From: Psychrobacter immobilis
GTDB lineage: Bacteria > Pseudomonadota > Gammaproteobacteria > Pseudomonadales > Moraxellaceae
Length of the DNA: 64,000 nt
Direction of reading: 5' to 3'
Assembly: GCA_904846265.1 (NCBI GenBank)
Contig: CAJHAA010000007.1
Span: 78,235-142,234, forward strand
Both the position numbers and the translations under genes were made by a program. Position 1 is the stretch's first letter. Each line of letters starts with the position of its first letter. Below are positions 30,691 to 40,401 of the stretch, one piece after another. The notes under the pieces were generated by a model that made no database searches, was not told the origin of the DNA, and saw only the letters and a list, made by a program, of their open reading frames with translations.

Positions 30691-30866
30691 CTAGGGCGTG
30701 TCCTCATTTTAAAAATGGTGATAAAAATGAGATAAATTACCGTCAAACAAGGAAAGTAGCGCACATAATATCGAGATATTAAGAAACTATTTGACGATGT
30801 TTGGCAAAATTTAGCTATTTTTAGCCCATTTAGAAAGTAATCGATTGAATTGAGGACACGCCCTAG
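30691..30866. mobile_element. Small non-coding inverted-repeat element (MITE-like)
   Basis: A 176-base segment ends in perfect 16-bp inverted repeats (CTAGGGCGTGTCCTCA at the left, its complement at the right). CTAG at each end matches the YTAR target-duplication pattern of IS5-group elements, although CTAG is self-complementary and may simply belong to the repeat. The interior is AT-rich and has no transposase. It lies in the space downstream of phr. Confidence 0.65.
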
Positions 30867-30880
30867 TATCAGCTGGCTGC

Positions 30881-31042
30881 TTATAATATGCGGGTTTGGA
30901 TAATGTATAGGGCATAGGCTAGTAGAGTGAAGCTTATAATTAACAGCACCCATGTCGCAAAAGAAAGCGACTCCTTTGCTTTAGGGCGCTTATTAAGCTG
31001 ACGTTCAGGCTTAGAAGACGGTTTATTATTAAGAGTTGTCAT
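30881..31042 (-). CDS. Small single-pass membrane protein, 53 residues
   Basis: Leftward from an ATG: a basic, polar N-terminus (MTTLNNKPSSKPERQLNKRP), then one membrane segment (WVLLIISFTLLAYALYII, about residues 31-48) and a short tail QTRIL. A positive-inside N-terminus and a single helix make this a plausible real gene. It has no recognised family. Its stop lies 15 bases from the MITE-like element. Confidence 0.5.
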   Translation of the reverse strand: MTTLNNKPSSKPERQLNKRPKAKESLSFATWVLLIISFTLLAYALYIIQTRIL

Positions 31043-31210
31043 ATACGCCACCCTTTATATAGGGTTATATTACCAACGAAATTCATAAGTTGATTATGAA
31101 TAATAGATAAGCTCTACTATACAATATAAATGGCGTTACTTTAAGTGTTTCCAATGAATAAGCTAACGTATGATTATCTAGTCTATGGCTCTAATAAAAT
31201 TATGTATGCA

Positions 31211-31948
31211 TTATTTTACTGGCATCTGGCACGCGCCTGCACCTTGAGTCGTTACTGTCACAACTGCGCCAGTTAACGAAAATAGCTGTTGCAGTTGGGT
31301 TTGCGCATTTTCTAGTGCCATATTCATGACATCACCACGACAAGCGCGTTCGAGTACTTCTTTTTTTGCCATACTTTGCGCTTGTTGCAATATTTTTGGA
31401 TCGACTTGCATCATGCCAAAAGCACCTGTTTGCCAATCATAAATCTCGATATCGTCTAGATAAACTGAAAATATCTCTGATGGTGGGATGGTAATATTGA
31501 TTTGCGGCATCACTGAGACTGGCGTATTAGCACCCGCTTCTTGTACCTCATCGACGTTAATTTCAGGCTGCACCACTTGTACCATCTCTGGGGTAAGTGC
31601 ACTTAAATCAATCCCCGCCTCCACTCGTCCGCGCGCGATAAACAAACCCTTTTGCTCGTCTTGCCACAGCTTCATCCAACTGCCAGGACGTTGACTGGTA
31701 ATGACGGTATCGACACTGAACGCCACCGTTTCCAAACGATTTAACTTTTGAATTTGTGTGACCACGCCTTCACGAGTAATGGTTTCTATCGGCTCTTCCT
31801 TGGTTATATTCTGCACACTATAAATAGCAAAGACGATAGCTGCTAAACCGATGAGCAATATCATCCACGACATCATCGCAATGGGTTTTTTCGCTTGTGA
31901 GTTAGTCGCATCATTATTAACAGGAGATCGATTGTCAGGATTATTCAT
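31211..31948 (-). CDS. DUF4230 family membrane-anchored protein
   Basis: The 245-residue protein has one membrane segment (about 25-45, MMSWMILLIGLAAIVFAIYS) and an extracytoplasmic domain resembling DUF4230. It contains VTQIQKLNRLETVAFSVDTVI, GLFIARGRVEAGIDLS and ITIPPSEIFSVYLDDIEIYD, plus a C-terminal helix region. GAGGGTG precedes the ATG. Function of the family is unknown. It stands alone, upstream of the small membrane protein. Confidence 0.8.
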   Translation of the reverse strand: MNNPDNRSPVNNDATNSQAKKPIAMMSWMILLIGLAAIVFAIYSVQNITKEEPIETITREGVVTQIQKLNRLETVAFSVDTVITSQRPGSWMKLWQDEQKGLFIARGRVEAGIDLSALTPEMVQVVQPEINVDEVQEAGANTPVSVMPQINITIPPSEIFSVYLDDIEIYDWQTGAFGMMQVDPKILQQAQSMAKKEVLERACRGDVMNMALENAQTQLQQLFSLTGAVVTVTTQGAGACQMPVK

Positions 31949-32517
31949 ATAAACACCCTCAGAGTTTTATCATTTATTTTTATTAAACGTATAACAAATA
32001 ACTGTCTAAATGATAAATGCTACTTTTGAGCAACAACTTCAAGTAATAACTACCAATACGCTACATAATGACTAGCGCTACCATTTACTATAAATACCCT
32101 AAAAACTGGTAAACAATCGAGTTGTAGTGACCTCATTTGCTCGTTTAAGTCACGTTTAAGTCACGTTCTGTCTGAAAAAACAAAAAGTCATTGCGTCTTA
32201 GGCTAACTTTACCTAACATAGTCAGATTGTATAAGCAAAATGTTGGCGTACATCTATTTTTCTGGTCTTTATGCGTAAAGTATGACGCTGCCAACATCAA
32301 CGTTTTAATACAAAATGAAAAGTTCCAGCCTTTTTGTAAGGCGTTTTATGAACGCACTTTCTATTCATGTACTGTTTGTCGCAGTACTTTTTAGCTAGGC
32401 ATGTCCTAGACTATTACCAAGTGATACAAAGGTAAGCTTGCGTCGGCCATCAAAGCACACGCTCAACATCCTACTATTTCTTATTTATTTTATCGTTGAT
32501 AAGGTTACGCTTTATTT
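31949..32517. other. Intergenic region before proS
   Basis: This 569-base stretch separates the divergent DUF4230 gene and proS. One 67-codon reading (32191-32394) lacks a ribosome binding site and a recognisable composition and is not called. No strong repeat was seen. Confidence 0.6.
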
Positions 32518-34236
32518 ATGAAAGCCAGTCAATTTTTATTTGCCACTCTAAAAGAAACCCCAAGTGATGCCGATATCGCCTCAAGCCAATTGATGGTGCG
32601 TGCCGGTCTTATTCGAAAGATTGCTTCTGGGTTATATATTTGGTTGCCCATGGGGCTACGCATCTTGCAAAAAGTCGAACGTATTGTTCGTGAAGAGATG
32701 CAAGAAGTTGGTGCACAAGAAGTGCTCATGCCGATGACCCAGCCTGCCGAGCTTTGGCAAACGACCGGACGCTTCAACGATTACGGTCCTGAGCTGTTGC
32801 GCTTCAAAGATCGTCATGATCGCGATTTTGTATTAGGTCCGACACATGAAGAAGTCATCACCAATCTGGCGCAAGGCGAGCTGCGTAGTTATAAACAATT
32901 ACCAATCACCTTTTTCCAAATTCAGAACAAATTCCGTGATGAGATTCGCCCACGTTTTGGTGTGATGCGCGCACGCGAATTTACCATGAAAGACGCCTAC
33001 TCGTTCCACGTTGACCAAGCGTCACTCGCCAAGACTTACCATGATATGTATGACGCTTACACGCGTATCTTTACCCGTTTGGGCTTAGATTTCCGTGCGG
33101 TACAAGCAGATACTGGTTCTATTGGTGGTTTTGCTTCACATGAATTTCATGTGTTGGCAGACAGCGGCGAAGATGATATTGCCTTCTCTGATTCTTCTGA
33201 TTATGCGGCCAACGTTGAGCTTGCCGAATCAGTGAGCACCGCTGAGCGTCAACCACCGAAAATGGCGCGCGAAGACGTCCTGACGGAAAATATGACCAGC
33301 TGTAAAATGGTTGCTGAACATTTAGGCTTACCATTAGAAACGACGGTCAAAACATTAATCGTCCATGGTCATACCGAAAATGATGAGCCACAGCTTATTG
33401 CTATCGTATTACGCGGTGATCATCAGCTAAATACGATCAAAGCCGAGAAAATCGAAGAGGCCAATGTGCCGCTGACAATGGCTTCTGATGAAGAACTGAA
33501 AGCTGCTGGTCTGCATAAAGGCTATATTGGCGTTAATTTGGATATGCCTGTCTTTGTTGATCGTTCGGCAGCAACTTTGTCAGACTTTGTGTGCGGTGCC
33601 AATGAAGTCAATAAACACACCACTGGTATGAACTGGGCACGTGATGCGAGCATTACTCGTGTCGTTGATGTACGCAATGTGCAGGAAGGCGACCCTTCTC
33701 CTGATGGTAAAGGCAGCCTAAAAATCAAACGTGGTATCGAGGTCGGTCATATCTTCCAGTTGGGTGATAAGTACTCGCAAGCGTTAAATGCTACCGTATC
33801 TGGTGAAGATGGTAAGCCTGTGACCCTAATGATGGGCTGCTACGGTATTGGTGTGAGCCGTATCATTGCCGCTGCTATCGAACAGAACAACGACGAAAAC
33901 GGTATCATGTGGCCACAGACGCCAACGGTTAACGATTCAATCGCTCCTTTTGAAGTCGCTATCATACCGATGAAGTCAAAAGAAGATACCGTCATGCAGA
34001 CAGCGACGGCACTCTATGAAGAGTTAAAAGCACAAGGCATCAATGTGCTTCTTGATGATCGTAACGAGCGTCCAGGTGTCAAGTTTGCTGATCTAGAATT
34101 GATTGGTATTCCTCATCGTATCGTGGTTTCAGACCGTAACTTGGCTGAAGGCAAGTACGAATACGTCAATCGCCGTGAAGCAGAAAAGCAAATGCTCAGC
34201 CGTGAAGAAGTCATGGCAAAAGTAAGCGGCAAATAG
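32518..34236 (+). CDS. proS: Prolyl-tRNA synthetase
   Basis: ProS charges tRNA-Pro. The 572-residue class II enzyme begins [20 protein letters not shown], with motif 1 in [16 protein letters not shown] and motif 2 in [17 protein letters not shown] (about 138-154). The bacterial editing INS domain (about 225-405, with [19 protein letters not shown]) is complete, and motif 3 is in [12 protein letters not shown]. The anticodon-binding C-terminal domain ends the protein. Length is standard for the bacterial type. Confidence 0.97.
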   Translation: MKASQFLFATLKETPSDADIASSQLMVRAGLIRKIASGLYIWLPMGLRILQKVERIVREEMQEVGAQEVLMPMTQPAELWQTTGRFNDYGPELLRFKDRHDRDFVLGPTHEEVITNLAQGELRSYKQLPITFFQIQNKFRDEIRPRFGVMRAREFTMKDAYSFHVDQASLAKTYHDMYDAYTRIFTRLGLDFRAVQADTGSIGGFASHEFHVLADSGEDDIAFSDSSDYAANVELAESVSTAERQPPKMAREDVLTENMTSCKMVAEHLGLPLETTVKTLIVHGHTENDEPQLIAIVLRGDHQLNTIKAEKIEEANVPLTMASDEELKAAGLHKGYIGVNLDMPVFVDRSAATLSDFVCGANEVNKHTTGMNWARDASITRVVDVRNVQEGDPSPDGKGSLKIKRGIEVGHIFQLGDKYSQALNATVSGEDGKPVTLMMGCYGIGVSRIIAAAIEQNNDENGIMWPQTPTVNDSIAPFEVAIIPMKSKEDTVMQTATALYEELKAQGINVLLDDRNERPGVKFADLELIGIPHRIVVSDRNLAEGKYEYVNRREAEKQMLSREEVMAKVSGK

Positions 34237-34260
34237 TTTTACTCGTTAAAACTGTGCCAT

Positions 34261-34298
34261 AAAAAGCGCCTATCTCATAAATGAGATAGGCGCTTTTT
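34261..34298. terminator. Strong bidirectional terminator after proS
   Basis: An 18-bp near-perfect hairpin (arms AAAAAGCGCCTATCTCAT and complement) with flanking A and T runs serves proS rightward and the convergent LprI-like gene leftward. The same stem sequence recurs at 40321-40356. Confidence 0.9.
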
Positions 34299-34322
34299 CG
34301 CGTGTAATATAGCTAAAAAAAA

Positions 34323-34724
34323 CTACTTAATATTATATCTTTTAGCAATGACCTTACTGCGTTTCTGTGTCTCATTAGCGGTGCAAACATTAGCGCTAAT
34401 CTGGGCGTATACCACAGAATTATTCATTGGACCTTCATAGTCAAAGTCACACTTATCATTACGATCCTTTAACCATATACGCTGTTCTTTATCCAACTGC
34501 TGTTGTTGTGTCGTATTCAAAGTACGATAAACGCTCATATAGATTTTATTAAGGCGATTTTTTTCGACTATAATTGCATTGTTACCACAATCATAAGCCA
34601 CTTCCATATAAGCGTCTTCACAGTTATATTGATTTTCTATAAACTCTGCTTGTGCCGATTGCATGAGAGAAATAGACAAAGCAGCTGCCGCTAGCACCGT
34701 CAAAAAACCAGTGGCGCCTTTCAT
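34323..34724 (-). CDS. LprI-like (DUF1311) secreted protein
   Basis: I start at MKGATGFLTVLAAAALSI (133 residues), because a perfect GGAGGT lies just upstream; an earlier in-frame ATG has no such site. A signal peptide ends near QSAQA. The mature part has the DUF1311 pattern: Cys pairs (YNCEDA, VAYDCG), then NRLNKIYMSVYRTL, EQRIWLKDRNDKC and a final Cys in ANVCTANET. The family includes LprI-type lysozyme inhibitors; this function is not shown here. Confidence 0.8.
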   Translation of the reverse strand: MKGATGFLTVLAAAALSISLMQSAQAEFIENQYNCEDAYMEVAYDCGNNAIIVEKNRLNKIYMSVYRTLNTTQQQQLDKEQRIWLKDRNDKCDFDYEGPMNNSVVYAQISANVCTANETQKRSKVIAKRYNIK

Positions 34725-34806
34725 ATATACCTCCGAGTCAAAGCAAAATAACATCTACCTATATGAGTATATAAACGCATTTGATGAGTATGAGCAAGCA
34801 CCAAAT

Positions 34807-35691
34807 CTACTGGCGAATCAAACGACTTGGTTTAGGTAGCAAGGTTATATCACTCACACGGCAAGGGTTGATATCGATACCGCCTCGGCGTGTATACCAA
34901 GCGCGAACCATCAGCTCACTTGGCTCATAATATCGACTCAAATCAGCAAATATTTGCTCCACACATTGCTCATGAAAACCGTTATGCTGACGAAAACTTA
35001 AGATATAACGCAGCATTCCAGCCTCATCGACTGTTTTATTACTGGTAATCGAAACTGCTAACGTCCCCCAATCTGGTTGATTGGTCACCGGACAATTACT
35101 GCGTAGTAAATTAGAATAGAAAATATAAGGCTCAGTGCCAGTATTCTCTAAAATAGAGCTACTGTTTAAATCTTTATCACTACTTAGCAATGACGCATCA
35201 GGATGCTCGCACAATGCGATTTTTTCGCTACTATAAGCAAGCGCGTCATCAATACAAACACCCTCAGGTTGAGCCACCAATAACCCTGATGTCTTATCAT
35301 GCAGGTCGTCATTTAAGCCAAACAACTCAACTTGCACGTCTGCTTTTACACAGGCTGATAAGTCTTTAGCAATCAGCGCTTGCACATCATTCCAACTAGC
35401 GAATTCAGTAAAGTTGATACTGTTTAGATAGAGCTTAAGTGACTTTGACTCAACGATAAATGGCGAGCTGGCTGGAATACCAAAGCGTGCTATCGCAACC
35501 TGCGAGATACCCTGTTGATTTAACCAAGACATCTCAAATGCCTGCCACCAATCGATGCCAACCATTAACTTATCGTCTTGCCAGCCAATGACATCGCGAC
35601 CCATACTGCGAGCGATAGGATACAAGGTCTCTGGACTATACTCGGTTGGATAGTCAGTGGTTTGCTCACCCAAGATACCGTGAATACTCAT
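34807..35691 (-). CDS. queF: NADPH-dependent 7-cyano-7-deazaguanine reductase, long form
   Basis: QueF reduces preQ0 to preQ1 in queuosine synthesis. The 294-residue protein is the two-domain (YqcD) form. The N-terminal half has WWQAFEMSWLN and IPASSPFIVESKSLKLYLNS; the C-terminal half has the active-site Cys in LRSNCPVTNQPDWG and FHEQCVEQIF, ending with RAWYTRRGGIDINP. Length is slightly above the usual 280. AAGGTAAG precedes the ATG. Confidence 0.95.
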   Translation of the reverse strand: MSIHGILGEQTTDYPTEYSPETLYPIARSMGRDVIGWQDDKLMVGIDWWQAFEMSWLNQQGISQVAIARFGIPASSPFIVESKSLKLYLNSINFTEFASWNDVQALIAKDLSACVKADVQVELFGLNDDLHDKTSGLLVAQPEGVCIDDALAYSSEKIALCEHPDASLLSSDKDLNSSSILENTGTEPYIFYSNLLRSNCPVTNQPDWGTLAVSITSNKTVDEAGMLRYILSFRQHNGFHEQCVEQIFADLSRYYEPSELMVRAWYTRRGGIDINPCRVSDITLLPKPSRLIRQ

Positions 35692-35754
35692 AAGTTACTT
35701 ACCTTCCATGCTTAAATATAATGAAATAAAAACCAGTCATTTTACAGCAATGGG

Positions 35755-36585
35755 CTATTTTATGGGAATCATTTGCCACTCTGATGAACTAGCATTTTTG
35801 ACCAAGCTAAAACGTACTCGATAGCCGACATCATCTGTTTCATTGATAAGATAATAAAAATCGATTAAAACACTATTCTTACTTCGCCATTCAATATCTA
35901 CATTTTCAAAACTATGTCTCTGGTCTCGATTTTGATAAGAATCCAAATGCGCTTTTAATTCGCTGGGGTCACTCTCGTAAACAATCTGATAGTCGCCCTC
36001 CTTCTGCTTTTGCCAAATCGTAATATTTTCTTCATCTATATAACGCTCTACTGTAGTAATGCGTTCTTTGTTGGGTGATACACTTAAATCGATACCATCA
36101 AATTCTTGACTAAATCCAGTTTTGAGATTAACAAGTACAGTACTTTCTATTTCGGGAAAACTTCTCAACAAGTACAGCAGTTGTCTCTTTTCGTCATAAT
36201 CATATAGTGAAAAATAAGAGTGAGATTGGCCGTCAGGAGCAAACATCTCATCATGAAAAAATAACGGTAAGCTTCGATTGGGTACTTTGATATATATCGT
36301 ATCTTTTTCTCTCGAAACACGGTTGCCCAATCCCCACTTTTCGCTAAGCTTGTTATCATGTTTCTCTAAGCTTATCTCAAGGCATTTCCTATAAGAGACC
36401 AAACTGTCGTATTCACACTCATTATCAAAGTAATTTGATTTTCTGGCTGGGTCTAGTACTTTCCAAACATAGTCATCCGTCGTCGCTTGGGGCAGGTCTG
36501 CTTGTGCTGGCATTGACAGCATTAGCAGTATTGCACTCGTCATACAGATGCGAATTTCAGTGGCTACTGATAGAGTTATTTGCAT
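35755..36585 (-). CDS. Secreted protein of unknown family, paralogue 1 of 3
   Basis: The 276-residue protein has a signal sequence ending near MPAQADLPQA. It shares with the next two genes a pattern of a Cys-containing segment (ECEYDSLVSYRKCL), then KWGLGNRVSREKDTIYIKVPN and a beta-rich remainder, with YYLINETDDVGYRVRFSLVKN near the end. The triplet arose by tandem duplication. No known domain recognised. A second in-frame ATG at residue 15 could be the true start. It lies last in the leftward triplet. Confidence 0.75.
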   Translation of the reverse strand: MQITLSVATEIRICMTSAILLMLSMPAQADLPQATTDDYVWKVLDPARKSNYFDNECEYDSLVSYRKCLEISLEKHDNKLSEKWGLGNRVSREKDTIYIKVPNRSLPLFFHDEMFAPDGQSHSYFSLYDYDEKRQLLYLLRSFPEIESTVLVNLKTGFSQEFDGIDLSVSPNKERITTVERYIDEENITIWQKQKEGDYQIVYESDPSELKAHLDSYQNRDQRHSFENVDIEWRSKNSVLIDFYYLINETDDVGYRVRFSLVKNASSSEWQMIPIK

Positions 36586-36612
36586 ATGAGAGCTAGACCT
36601 TTTTATTGTTTT

Positions 36613-37482
36613 TTAATCGTTGGTATTAACATCAGGTAAAACTCTCTGCCATTTACCCTCTTTATTATCAGCCGCATAAATATAGCGCACGCGAAATGCT
36701 ACCGTGTCAGTGGGATTGACTCTGTAATAAAAATCAACGTTAACTTTATTATTGCTTGTCCAACTGATATCTCGCGCTTCGTACACCTCATGTTTTTTGT
36801 CATTATCATAATCTTGTTCATATAATTCATTACTAGCAAATATCGTTGCATAGCGTCCGTCATTGTCAGCTTTTTGACGCTCCCATATTATGATATCTCT
36901 GGTCACACCTTGCCTACCATTAAACCCTACCACTTGATTCATATCGCTAGAAAACTTAAGATTGGTCGCATACAGCTCTTGCCAGCGCCCTGTGTTTAAA
37001 TCGACAATGACAGTCGCTTGAGTCTCATACATCGTATGTAGTAACTGTAATAAATGATGCGCTTTATCGTAGTACTGCAATTCATAGTGAGCGCTATGTC
37101 CCTCTTCAAACGGTTCAAGATAATCCTTAAATACTAATGGCTGCTTATGGTTGGGTGTATTAATATAAATGGTATCTTTTTCTCGAATAACGCGGTCACT
37201 CAAGCCCCATTTTCGGCTTTGCAAATTATCAGCTTGGGCTAACGATTTAAAAATACAGTTTTCATAATCTTTAAACGTTCGATATTCAGTATGATCGTAT
37301 CGACAGCTGTCTTCATACCAGTCTATGGCTACAGGCGAAGGGACTTTTATCCATACCTCTTCATTTGTCGATGGCTCTAAAGCTAAAGGCGCTGCCTGTG
37401 CATCTAAGGATGCTATTGTGGTCAATATAAATAGTCCTGCGACAGTCAACACCGTCTTTATACAATGAGAGGTAGCGATCAT
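36613..37482 (-). CDS. Secreted protein of unknown family, paralogue 2 of 3
   Basis: A 289-residue paralogue of its neighbours. The signal peptide is MIATSHCIKTVLTVAGLF onward, with cleavage near DAQA. The shared core includes SCRYDHTEYRTFKDYENC, then KWGLSDRVIREKDTIYINTPN, and later YYRVNPTDTVAFRVRYI. Its ATG immediately follows the TAA of paralogue 3 (TAAATG), so the two are very probably one operon with coupled translation. Function unknown. Confidence 0.78.
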   Translation of the reverse strand: MIATSHCIKTVLTVAGLFILTTIASLDAQAAPLALEPSTNEEVWIKVPSPVAIDWYEDSCRYDHTEYRTFKDYENCIFKSLAQADNLQSRKWGLSDRVIREKDTIYINTPNHKQPLVFKDYLEPFEEGHSAHYELQYYDKAHHLLQLLHTMYETQATVIVDLNTGRWQELYATNLKFSSDMNQVVGFNGRQGVTRDIIIWERQKADNDGRYATIFASNELYEQDYDNDKKHEVYEARDISWTSNNKVNVDFYYRVNPTDTVAFRVRYIYAADNKEGKWQRVLPDVNTND

Positions 37483-38316
37483 TTACCTACTACATTCATA
37501 CAGTTGCCACTTATCCGTTGAGGCATTTTTAATAAAGGTATATCGTACTCTAAAAGCCGCTGAATCCGCTTGATTCAACTTATAAAAAGAATCTGCATAA
37601 AACTTATCATCATTTACCCAAGTAAAGGTTTCGCTATCATAAACCTGCTGTGCTTTATCTGCTTGATAAAACTTTTTATGATTGTCGTAGTTTTTTGAAT
37701 CGTCACTACTGCTATAGACTTGTTTATAGTAGCCTTCATAGTAACCGCTATCTTGTCGCTCCAAAATATTGACGTGTTCCGTCGCTCCCATTTCACTTTC
37801 AAAACCGACTATATATCTCATATCAGGAGAGATACTTAGCTTTCTAAGACTAAAATCTTGCCAAAACCCAGTGACCAAATTCACTACCGTCAAGCTCTCT
37901 CCTTCATAAAAGCTTTGATGTATTGTCAGTAATTTCCGTGATTTATCGTAGTCTTGTAGCGAATAATAAGGATTGAAATCCTCCTCATAAGGACTGGAGT
38001 AATCAACAAATACTAGTGGGTTTTTCCGATTAGCGACTTTGATATAAATGGCATTTCTCTCTCTAACGACTTTATCGCTGATACTCCATTGCTTACTAAG
38101 CGCATTATCCGCATCTTCCCTCAAGTTATACAGACAGTTTTGTAGCGCATCATAAGTTTCATATTTGTAGTCGTTATGGCAATCATACTTATACGTTGCA
38201 GGATCTACAGGCGTCTCCATGACAACCCAATCATAATCATCCATTGCCGCAAGTGGCGCTGCGATAGCAATGCTCGTGATTGTACTCAACAAAGTGGCTG
38301 TAAAAGCCTTACTCAT
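37483..38316 (-). CDS. Secreted protein of unknown family, paralogue 3 of 3
   Basis: I start at MSKAFTATLLSTITSIAI (277 residues, signal peptide, cleavage near AIAA). The alternative ATG eight codons upstream abuts the T run of a terminator and has no ribosome binding site, while AGAAG precedes this one. Core pattern: CHNDYKYETYDALQNCL, then KQWSISDKVVRERNAIYIKV and YKLNQADSAAFRVRYTFIKN. First gene of the triplet, so its promoter must overlap or follow the upstream ABC terminator. Confidence 0.75.
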   Translation of the reverse strand: MSKAFTATLLSTITSIAIAAPLAAMDDYDWVVMETPVDPATYKYDCHNDYKYETYDALQNCLYNLREDADNALSKQWSISDKVVRERNAIYIKVANRKNPLVFVDYSSPYEEDFNPYYSLQDYDKSRKLLTIHQSFYEGESLTVVNLVTGFWQDFSLRKLSISPDMRYIVGFESEMGATEHVNILERQDSGYYEGYYKQVYSSSDDSKNYDNHKKFYQADKAQQVYDSETFTWVNDDKFYADSFYKLNQADSAAFRVRYTFIKNASTDKWQLYECSR

Positions 38317-38340
38317 ACTTCTGACAAAAAAAATTTTCAT

Positions 38341-38366
38341 AAAAAAAGCCCAACAATGTTGGACTC
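38341..38366 (-). terminator. Terminator of the ABC-2 operon
   Basis: Leftward, AGTCCAAC and GTTGGGCT pair (one G-T) around a short loop and are followed by seven T. It ends the permease transcript 38 bases after its stop and touches the next reading frame. Confidence 0.75.
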
Positions 38367-38403
38367 TTATAATAAGGTGACAAGCTACATTTTACAAACT
38401 AAT

Positions 38404-39210
38404 CTACAAGCGCACACGTGAGCCATTACTGAGTAAACGATAGGCGATGGTATAGAATACCGCACAGAAGACAAAAATAGCCGCCATTGAATACCAGACA
38501 TTCACATCAGAATAACCGAGAATACCGTAACGGAACGAGTTCACCATATAAACGATAGGATTTAATAGCGAGATATTTTGCCAAAATGGTGACAAGTTTT
38601 CCATCGAGTAAAACACACCACCAAGATAGGTCAATGGCGTAAGCACAAAACTTGGAATGATAGAAATATCATCAAATGAGCGAGCAAACACGGCATTGAT
38701 AAAGCCACCAAGTGAAAATAAGATAGACGTACCCAGTACCGTAAACACCGTCACAAACAAATGCTCAATGCCAAGGTCGGTAAAAAATAGCGCGACTATT
38801 GAAACGATGATACCAATGACCAGTCCACGAAAGATACCACCACTGATATAACCCATCAAAATCGCATGTTTGGATACTGGCGAAACCAATAGCTCCTCGA
38901 TACTGGAGGTGAATTTGGCACTAAAGAAGCTCGATACCACATTGGAGTAACTGTTGGTAATAATCGACATCATAATGAGGCCAGGCACGATAAACTGCAT
39001 GTATGGTACGCCGCCCATTTCACCGACACGCGAGCCGATCATCTTACCGAAGATGACAAAATAGAGACTCATCGTAATAACTGGGGGCAGCAAGGTCTGT
39101 GGCCAAATACGCAGAATTCGGCGAACCTCTTTTAACAAAATGGTGCGAAAAGCAATCCACTTTTTATTCCATGACATGGTTTTATTAGGATCTATCATTT
39201 CTTGACTCAC
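38404..39210 (-). CDS. ABC-2 type transporter permease (YadH-like)
   Basis: The 268-residue membrane protein has about six hydrophobic segments and the ABC-2 pattern LKEVRRILRIWPQTLLPPVI at the start. The FVIFGKMIGSRVGEMGGVPY loop and SFFSAKFTSSIEELLVSPVS follow, resembling E. coli YadH. Its ATG overlaps the ATPase stop by four bases, so the pair forms one exporter. The substrate is unknown. Confidence 0.88.
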   Translation of the reverse strand: MSQEMIDPNKTMSWNKKWIAFRTILLKEVRRILRIWPQTLLPPVITMSLYFVIFGKMIGSRVGEMGGVPYMQFIVPGLIMMSIITNSYSNVVSSFFSAKFTSSIEELLVSPVSKHAILMGYISGGIFRGLVIGIIVSIVALFFTDLGIEHLFVTVFTVLGTSILFSLGGFINAVFARSFDDISIIPSFVLTPLTYLGGVFYSMENLSPFWQNISLLNPIVYMVNSFRYGILGYSDVNVWYSMAAIFVFCAVFYTIAYRLLSNGSRVRL

Positions 39211-40169
39211 AATCCTGCCTCCTTCATGCTGTCTGCACTTTGGATATTTTTGTCTACTAAGCGCATAAATAGCTCTTCTAGTCGGTTGGCTTTATTACGC
39301 ATACTGGCTACCGTGATACCTTGCTCGGATAACTGGTCAAAAACACCATTCAACGATTCGCCTTCAGTCAGTGTGACTTCAAGCGTCTGATCATCAGGCT
39401 GCGATGTGTCTGTCACTCCTGCCAAAACCAATTGACGCGTAAGCGGTGTCTCCAAATCAAAAACAAAAGTCTCAACCGATAGCTGCGCTAGCAAGTCCTT
39501 CATCTCAGTATTAATACGAATTTCACCATGATCCAAAATTGCAATGCGTTTGCACAGCTGCTCCGCTTCTTCAAGATAATGAGTCGTCAGAATAATCGTG
39601 GTGTTTTCTTCGATATTAATCTGCTGCATAAACTCCCACATAGAGCGGCGTAACTCGATATCTACCCCAGCGGTTGGCTCATCCAAAATCAATAATTTTG
39701 GCTTATGAATCAGCGCCCTTGCAATCATCAATCGGCGCTTCATACCACCTGATAGCTCACGTGATTTGCTATTGCGCTTGTCCCACAGACCTAGCGCCAT
39801 TAATAATCGTTTTGCCCGTGGGCGTGCTTCTTTGGCAGGAATACCAAAGTAACCGGCCTGTGTAATCAAAATATCTTCGACTTTTTCGAACATATTAAAA
39901 TTAAACTCTTGTGGGACGATACCAAGATACTGTTTAGCGACAGATGGGTTCTCTAGTAAGTCGGTGCCAAATATCTTTACGCTGCCAGTGGTTGGTTTAA
40001 AAAGCGAGCTAATAATACCAATCATGGTTGATTTACCAGCACCATTTGGCCCCAGTAACGCAAAAAAACCCCCTTGCGGGACGGTTAAACTGACATCTTT
40101 GAGTGCCGAAAACCCATTGCTATAGGTTTTGGATAAATTCTGGATAGCAAGTGCTGGTACCTCAGACAT
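39207..40169 (-). CDS. ABC-2 type transporter ATP-binding protein (YadG-like)
   Basis: The 320-residue protein has Walker A (LLGPNGAGKST, about 38-48), the signature motif LSGGMKRRLMIARAL, Walker B (LLILDEPTAGVD) and the switch His in ILTTHYLEEAEQL. The C-terminal extension after residue 230 is typical of drug/lipid-type ABC-2 ATPases. Partner permease directly follows. Confidence 0.92.
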   Translation of the reverse strand: MSEVPALAIQNLSKTYSNGFSALKDVSLTVPQGGFFALLGPNGAGKSTMIGIISSLFKPTTGSVKIFGTDLLENPSVAKQYLGIVPQEFNFNMFEKVEDILITQAGYFGIPAKEARPRAKRLLMALGLWDKRNSKSRELSGGMKRRLMIARALIHKPKLLILDEPTAGVDIELRRSMWEFMQQINIEENTTIILTTHYLEEAEQLCKRIAILDHGEIRINTEMKDLLAQLSVETFVFDLETPLTRQLVLAGVTDTSQPDDQTLEVTLTEGESLNGVFDQLSEQGITVASMRNKANRLEELFMRLVDKNIQSADSMKEAGL

Positions 40170-40320
40170 GAAAACCTCTTTATTGGTTATAAATTTATGT
40201 AAAATCGTTTTTAGAATATAAATAGACAGAAGAGACTGTGTAGTGTCATAAAGTGAGGCTAGTATCGGTGAATTTCAACTGTAATGCCTTAGAAGTACTG
40301 TATTGATAATACTCATCATT

Positions 40321-40356
40321 AAAAAAGCGCCTATCTCATTTAATGAAATAGGCGCT
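40321..40356 (-). terminator. Terminator after the cytochrome c gene
   Basis: The 15-bp stem AGCGCCTATCTCATT with AATGAAATAGGCGCT (one mismatch) is followed leftward by six T. The stem is nearly the same as in the proS terminator 6 kb away. Confidence 0.85.
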
Positions 40357-40401
40357 CCACTGATATATAGGGTAAAAGGCTTAGCCAGATATTCAATATA
40401 A

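Noticed and set aside
30678..30953. 91-codon leftward frame across the MITE-like element
   Set aside because: It overlaps the more convincing 53-residue membrane protein in another frame and its end is made of the element.
32191..32394. 67-codon frame before proS
   Set aside because: No ribosome binding site, no recognisable composition, and it lies in the promoter region of proS.
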